DNA of 64,000 bases from Flavitalea plasmicola. GTDB lineage: Bacteria; Bacteroidota; Bacteroidia; Chitinophagales; Chitinophagaceae. Positions 61,901-64,000 of this stretch are shown here, piece after piece. The notes below the pieces were generated by a model. It made no database searches. It worked only from the letters and a program-made list of their open reading frames with translations, and had not been told where the DNA came from. The DNA lies in assembly GCF_030546645.1 (NCBI RefSeq), contig NZ_JAUOTO010000003.1, forward strand, positions 650,956-714,955. Reading direction: 5' to 3'. Position numbers and translations under genes: made by a program. Each line of letters begins with the position of its first letter. Position 1 is the first letter of the stretch.

Positions 61901-62560
61901 ACAGAGATCACCGGCAGCGTCAAGCAGTCCAACTGGACGTGGTATGCAACAGGGCCCGGGCGTGGTCTGCAGATCTCCGGGGGGCGGAAAAAAGGCCGGT
62001 TAGTGGTCCCCTGCAACCATATGGAGGCCTCGACAAAAAGGAATAACGCCCATGTTATCTGGTCTGACGACCATGGCAAGACCTGGGTGCTGGGAGGCGT
62101 CGCACAGGACAGCACCAACGAATCCACCCTGGCGGAGCTTTCCAACGGCCGGCTAATGCTGAATATGCGCAATACAGGCAAAACAAGATACAGGCAGATC
62201 GCCATTAGTAAGAATGCAGGAAAGAACTGGATGCCGCAGCCTCCCGATACGACCCTGGTAGAGCCGGTATGCGAAGGTAATCTACTGGCATTTCATTCCG
62301 CTGACAGACAGCACGGCCTTGCTTTCTCCAACCCCGCCAGCGCTGCGGCACGTATAGCCATGACGGTGAGAGTAAGCTTTGACGACGGCAGGACCTGGCT
62401 CTTACAGAAATTATTGTATGAAGGCCCTTCCGCCTATTCCTGTCTGGCTATGTTGCCGGACGGCAACCTGGCCTGTCTCTACGAAGCGGGGAAACAACGG
62501 CCCTATGAAGGCATCGTTTTTGAAGAAATTCCCTGGACCGAATTTAAAAAGCAGGAATAA
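58925..62560 (+). CDS. Triple fusion: NanM-like mutarotase, sodium:solute symporter, sialidase
   Basis: This single 1211-residue frame holds three enzymes or transporters. Residues 1-24 are a signal peptide. Residues about 30-365 form a Kelch-type beta-propeller like N-acetylneuraminate mutarotase NanM ([68 protein letters not shown]). Residues about 370-838 are an SSS-family symporter with a dozen or more helices ([67 protein letters not shown]). Residues about 840-859 ([20 protein letters not shown]) look like a second signal peptide or last helix. Residues about 870-1211 are a full sialidase with FRIP ([10 protein letters not shown]) and Asp-boxes ([24 protein letters not shown]). With both ends outside, the propeller and the sialidase would flank the symporter on the periplasmic face. 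Mutarotase-symporter fusions are known in this phylum; the added sialidase is unusual. No stop or frameshift is seen at either joint. Confidence 0.92.
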   Translation: [1211 protein letters not shown]

Positions 62561-63489
62561 TGCTGACGGCAAAAGACCTTAAAGGCAATTGGGGCACGTT
62601 GCTCCTGCCCATCAATGCAGACGACAGCATCGACTTCGACAGGCTGGGTGAGGAGCTGGACTATCTCGCCGGAGCCGGCCTGGACGGTATCTATTCCAAT
62701 GGTACCGCAGGCGAATTGCACAATCAAAGTGAAGAGGAGTTCTTTCGGGTACAGACGCTGATGGCCGGAAAATGCCATACCGCCCGCATGCTTTTCCAGA
62801 TCGGCGCCAGCCATCCTGTCCCGTTCATCTCGCTGGAAAGAGTTAAAAGGACGGTGGCTTTGCGACCGGCTGCTTTCCAGGTGATCCTGCCCGATTGGGT
62901 GACGGCCGGGCAGGACGAGCAGATCCTCTTTCTCCGGAAGATGGCCGAAGCGGCGGAAGGCGTACCGTTGGTATTGTACAATCCTCCGCATGCGAAATGT
63001 GTGCTGCAGCCACTGGATATGGCCAGGCTGTCAAAGGCTGTTCCGCAGGTGATAGGGGTGAAGACGGGTGGCGGCGATAGCGGCTGGTATGACGAGATGC
63101 GTCCTTATGCTCGGGAACTGTCGGTATTTGTGCCTGGTCACTTACTCGCCATGGGCGTACAACAGAAGGTGGCTTCCGGCGCTTATTCCAACGTAGCCTG
63201 TCTGAGTCCGGCGGGAGCACAGGATTGGTGGCGGATGATGGATACGGACCTTGAGGAAGCGTTGCGGATACAGCGGCGGATAGGGGAATTCTTTGATCGT
63301 TGTATATTGCCTTTTAAACAGGCGGGTTATTCCAACCCTGCCCTTGATAAATTCCTGGCTGCCGTGGGAGGGTGGGGGACAGTGGGCACGCGCCTGCGCT
63401 GGCCCTATAAATGGATCGATGAAAAAGAAGTGGCGCCGGCCAGGGCGATCGCTCAATCTCTGTTACCTGAATTTTTTAACTATGCGTAG
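62560..63489 (+). CDS. Second DHDPS/NAL-family aldolase
   Basis: The 309-residue protein is a TIM-barrel class I aldolase-type enzyme with Tyr140 (LVLYNPPHAK) and Schiff-base Lys168 (IGVKTGGGD). Its carboxylate loop reads SNGTAGELH in place of the GSxGE of NAL, and the C-terminal part differs strongly from NanA in this locus (GGWGTVGTRLRWPYKWIDEKE). It is therefore not a second copy of NanA; the substrate may be another 2-keto-3-deoxy sugar acid or a modified sialic acid. The start codon overlaps the stop of the fusion gene (TAATG), indicating coupled translation. Confidence 0.85.
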   Translation: MLTAKDLKGNWGTLLLPINADDSIDFDRLGEELDYLAGAGLDGIYSNGTAGELHNQSEEEFFRVQTLMAGKCHTARMLFQIGASHPVPFISLERVKRTVALRPAAFQVILPDWVTAGQDEQILFLRKMAEAAEGVPLVLYNPPHAKCVLQPLDMARLSKAVPQVIGVKTGGGDSGWYDEMRPYARELSVFVPGHLLAMGVQQKVASGAYSNVACLSPAGAQDWWRMMDTDLEEALRIQRRIGEFFDRCILPFKQAGYSNPALDKFLAAVGGWGTVGTRLRWPYKWIDEKEVAPARAIAQSLLPEFFNYA

Positions 63490-64000
63490 TATTTTCTTTC
63501 TGCTTTTGTTGATTATTTCACTGCACGCTTTCAGCGAGATCAGCCTCCCGTCCATCATCGCCTCCAACATGGTCCTTCAGCAAAGGACAGACGCGCCGTT
63601 ATGGGGCAAGGCCACCGCAAGGTCCAGGGTTTCCGTCACCACATCCTGGGACCATAAGACCTATGCATTCATGGCTGGCGCTGACGGCTCCTGGAAAGTG
63701 ATGGTGAAAACGCCCGCAGCCGGCGGCCCCTATAAGATCATCCTGTCAGACGGGAAGGCCACCATACTTGACAATATCCTCATCGGAGAGGTCTGGCTAT
63801 GCTCCGGTCAGTCCAACATGGAGATGCCTGTGAAGGGGTTTAAAAATCAACCCATTCTTGGATCCACCCAGCTGCTGATGGATGCCGGCAACCCGCAGAT
63901 CCGCCTTTTCCGGCTGGAACGAGCCCTGTCCCGGACGCCACAATCCGACTGTAAGGCCACATCCTGGCAGAAAGCCGACGCCGCCAATATAGCGGACTTC
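63482..64000 (+). CDS. Sialate O-acetylesterase (3' end outside window)
   Basis: The frame starts at 63482, overlapping the previous stop by 8 bases, and stays open to the window end (173 codons). A signal peptide (MRSIFFLLLLIISLHAFS) is followed by ISLPSIIASNMVLQQRTDAPLWGKA, a beta domain, and the SGNH block GEVWLCSGQSNMEMPV with the nucleophile Ser. This is the family of secreted sialate O-acetylesterases (NanS-type), which remove 9-O-acetyl groups so that sialidase and lyase can act. Only the N-terminal part is visible. Confidence 0.92.
   Translation, partial: MRSIFFLLLLIISLHAFSEISLPSIIASNMVLQQRTDAPLWGKATARSRVSVTTSWDHKTYAFMAGADGSWKVMVKTPAAGGPYKIILSDGKATILDNILIGEVWLCSGQSNMEMPVKGFKNQPILGSTQLLMDAGNPQIRLFRLERALSRTPQSDCKATSWQKADAANIADF

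Noticed and set aside
1-64000. CRISPR arrays, tRNA or rRNA genes, insertion sequences, prophage genes
   Set aside because: None were recognised: no regularly spaced repeats, no transposase or integrase frame, and no cloverleaf noticed in the few intergenic gaps. A dedicated tRNA/ncRNA scan was not possible.

Overview
The window is a chromosomal segment of a Bacteroidota bacterium, most likely family Chitinophagaceae. The evidence is a SusC/SusD pair, several TonB-dependent receptors with carboxypeptidase-regulatory-like N-termini, DUF4199 and outer-membrane beta-barrel families, zinc-free L31, and promoters of the Bacteroidota type (TTTG, about 20 bp, TAnnTTTG). Coding density is high and base composition is moderately GC-rich. 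No tRNA, rRNA, CRISPR array or insertion sequence was recognised.

Layout. (1) 1-10763, mostly + strand housekeeping: the end of a TonB-type barrel protein, YajQ, L31 type B, a shortened GlmU-like protein, triosephosphate isomerase, a radical SAM/SPASM protein with a flippase, an acyl-CoA-binding protein, LepA, a secreted HExxH protein and a PH/SHOCT membrane protein. (2) 10760-17681, - strand: a dihydroorotase homologue that has lost nearly all metal ligands, DUF4199, a GT2 and a GT4 glycosyltransferase, phosphoheptose isomerase (gmhA), a heptose-bisphosphate-type phosphatase (gmhB) and a secreted protein. This run is interrupted by an exact 765-bp tandem duplication that creates a gmhA/glycosyltransferase chimera. 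(3) 17727-21397, - strand: a signalling module made of a cyclic-nucleotide-domain histidine kinase, a response-regulator/thioredoxin-reductase-like fusion and a UBP-type zinc finger. (4) 21543-29720: an orphan lipoprotein, a secreted barrel protein, a VOC protein, an Oar-like TonB receptor, a YedY-like molybdenum enzyme and a secreted TIM-barrel protein. (5) 29721-49537: a long AT-rich leader and then a full Wzx/Wzy-type exopolysaccharide cluster: Wza, Wzc, NusG-like antiterminator, Wzx, four to five glycosyltransferases, Wzy, acyltransferase, secreted GH99-like/WbsX protein, Wzi, initiating phosphoglycosyltransferase and a GT39-like enzyme. (6) 50919-64000: a sialic-acid utilisation locus: FadR-type regulator, sialidase, SusC, SusD, N-acetylneuraminate lyase, a three-part fusion, a second lyase-family protein and a sialate O-acetylesterase cut by the window end.

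The most unusual object is the 1211-residue protein at 58925-62560. It joins a NanM-like Kelch mutarotase, a sodium:solute symporter and a complete second sialidase in one chain, with an internal signal-peptide-like segment before the sialidase. It would place release, anomer conversion and uptake of sialic acid on one inner-membrane protein. A palindrome with a GTA-G-TAC core directly after the sialidase promoter fits an operator for the adjacent FadR-type regulator. Other notable points are the exact duplication, the UBP/RR-reductase/kinase module, the pseudo-dihydroorotase, and two TTG-started genes of the polysaccharide cluster that share an identical start context.
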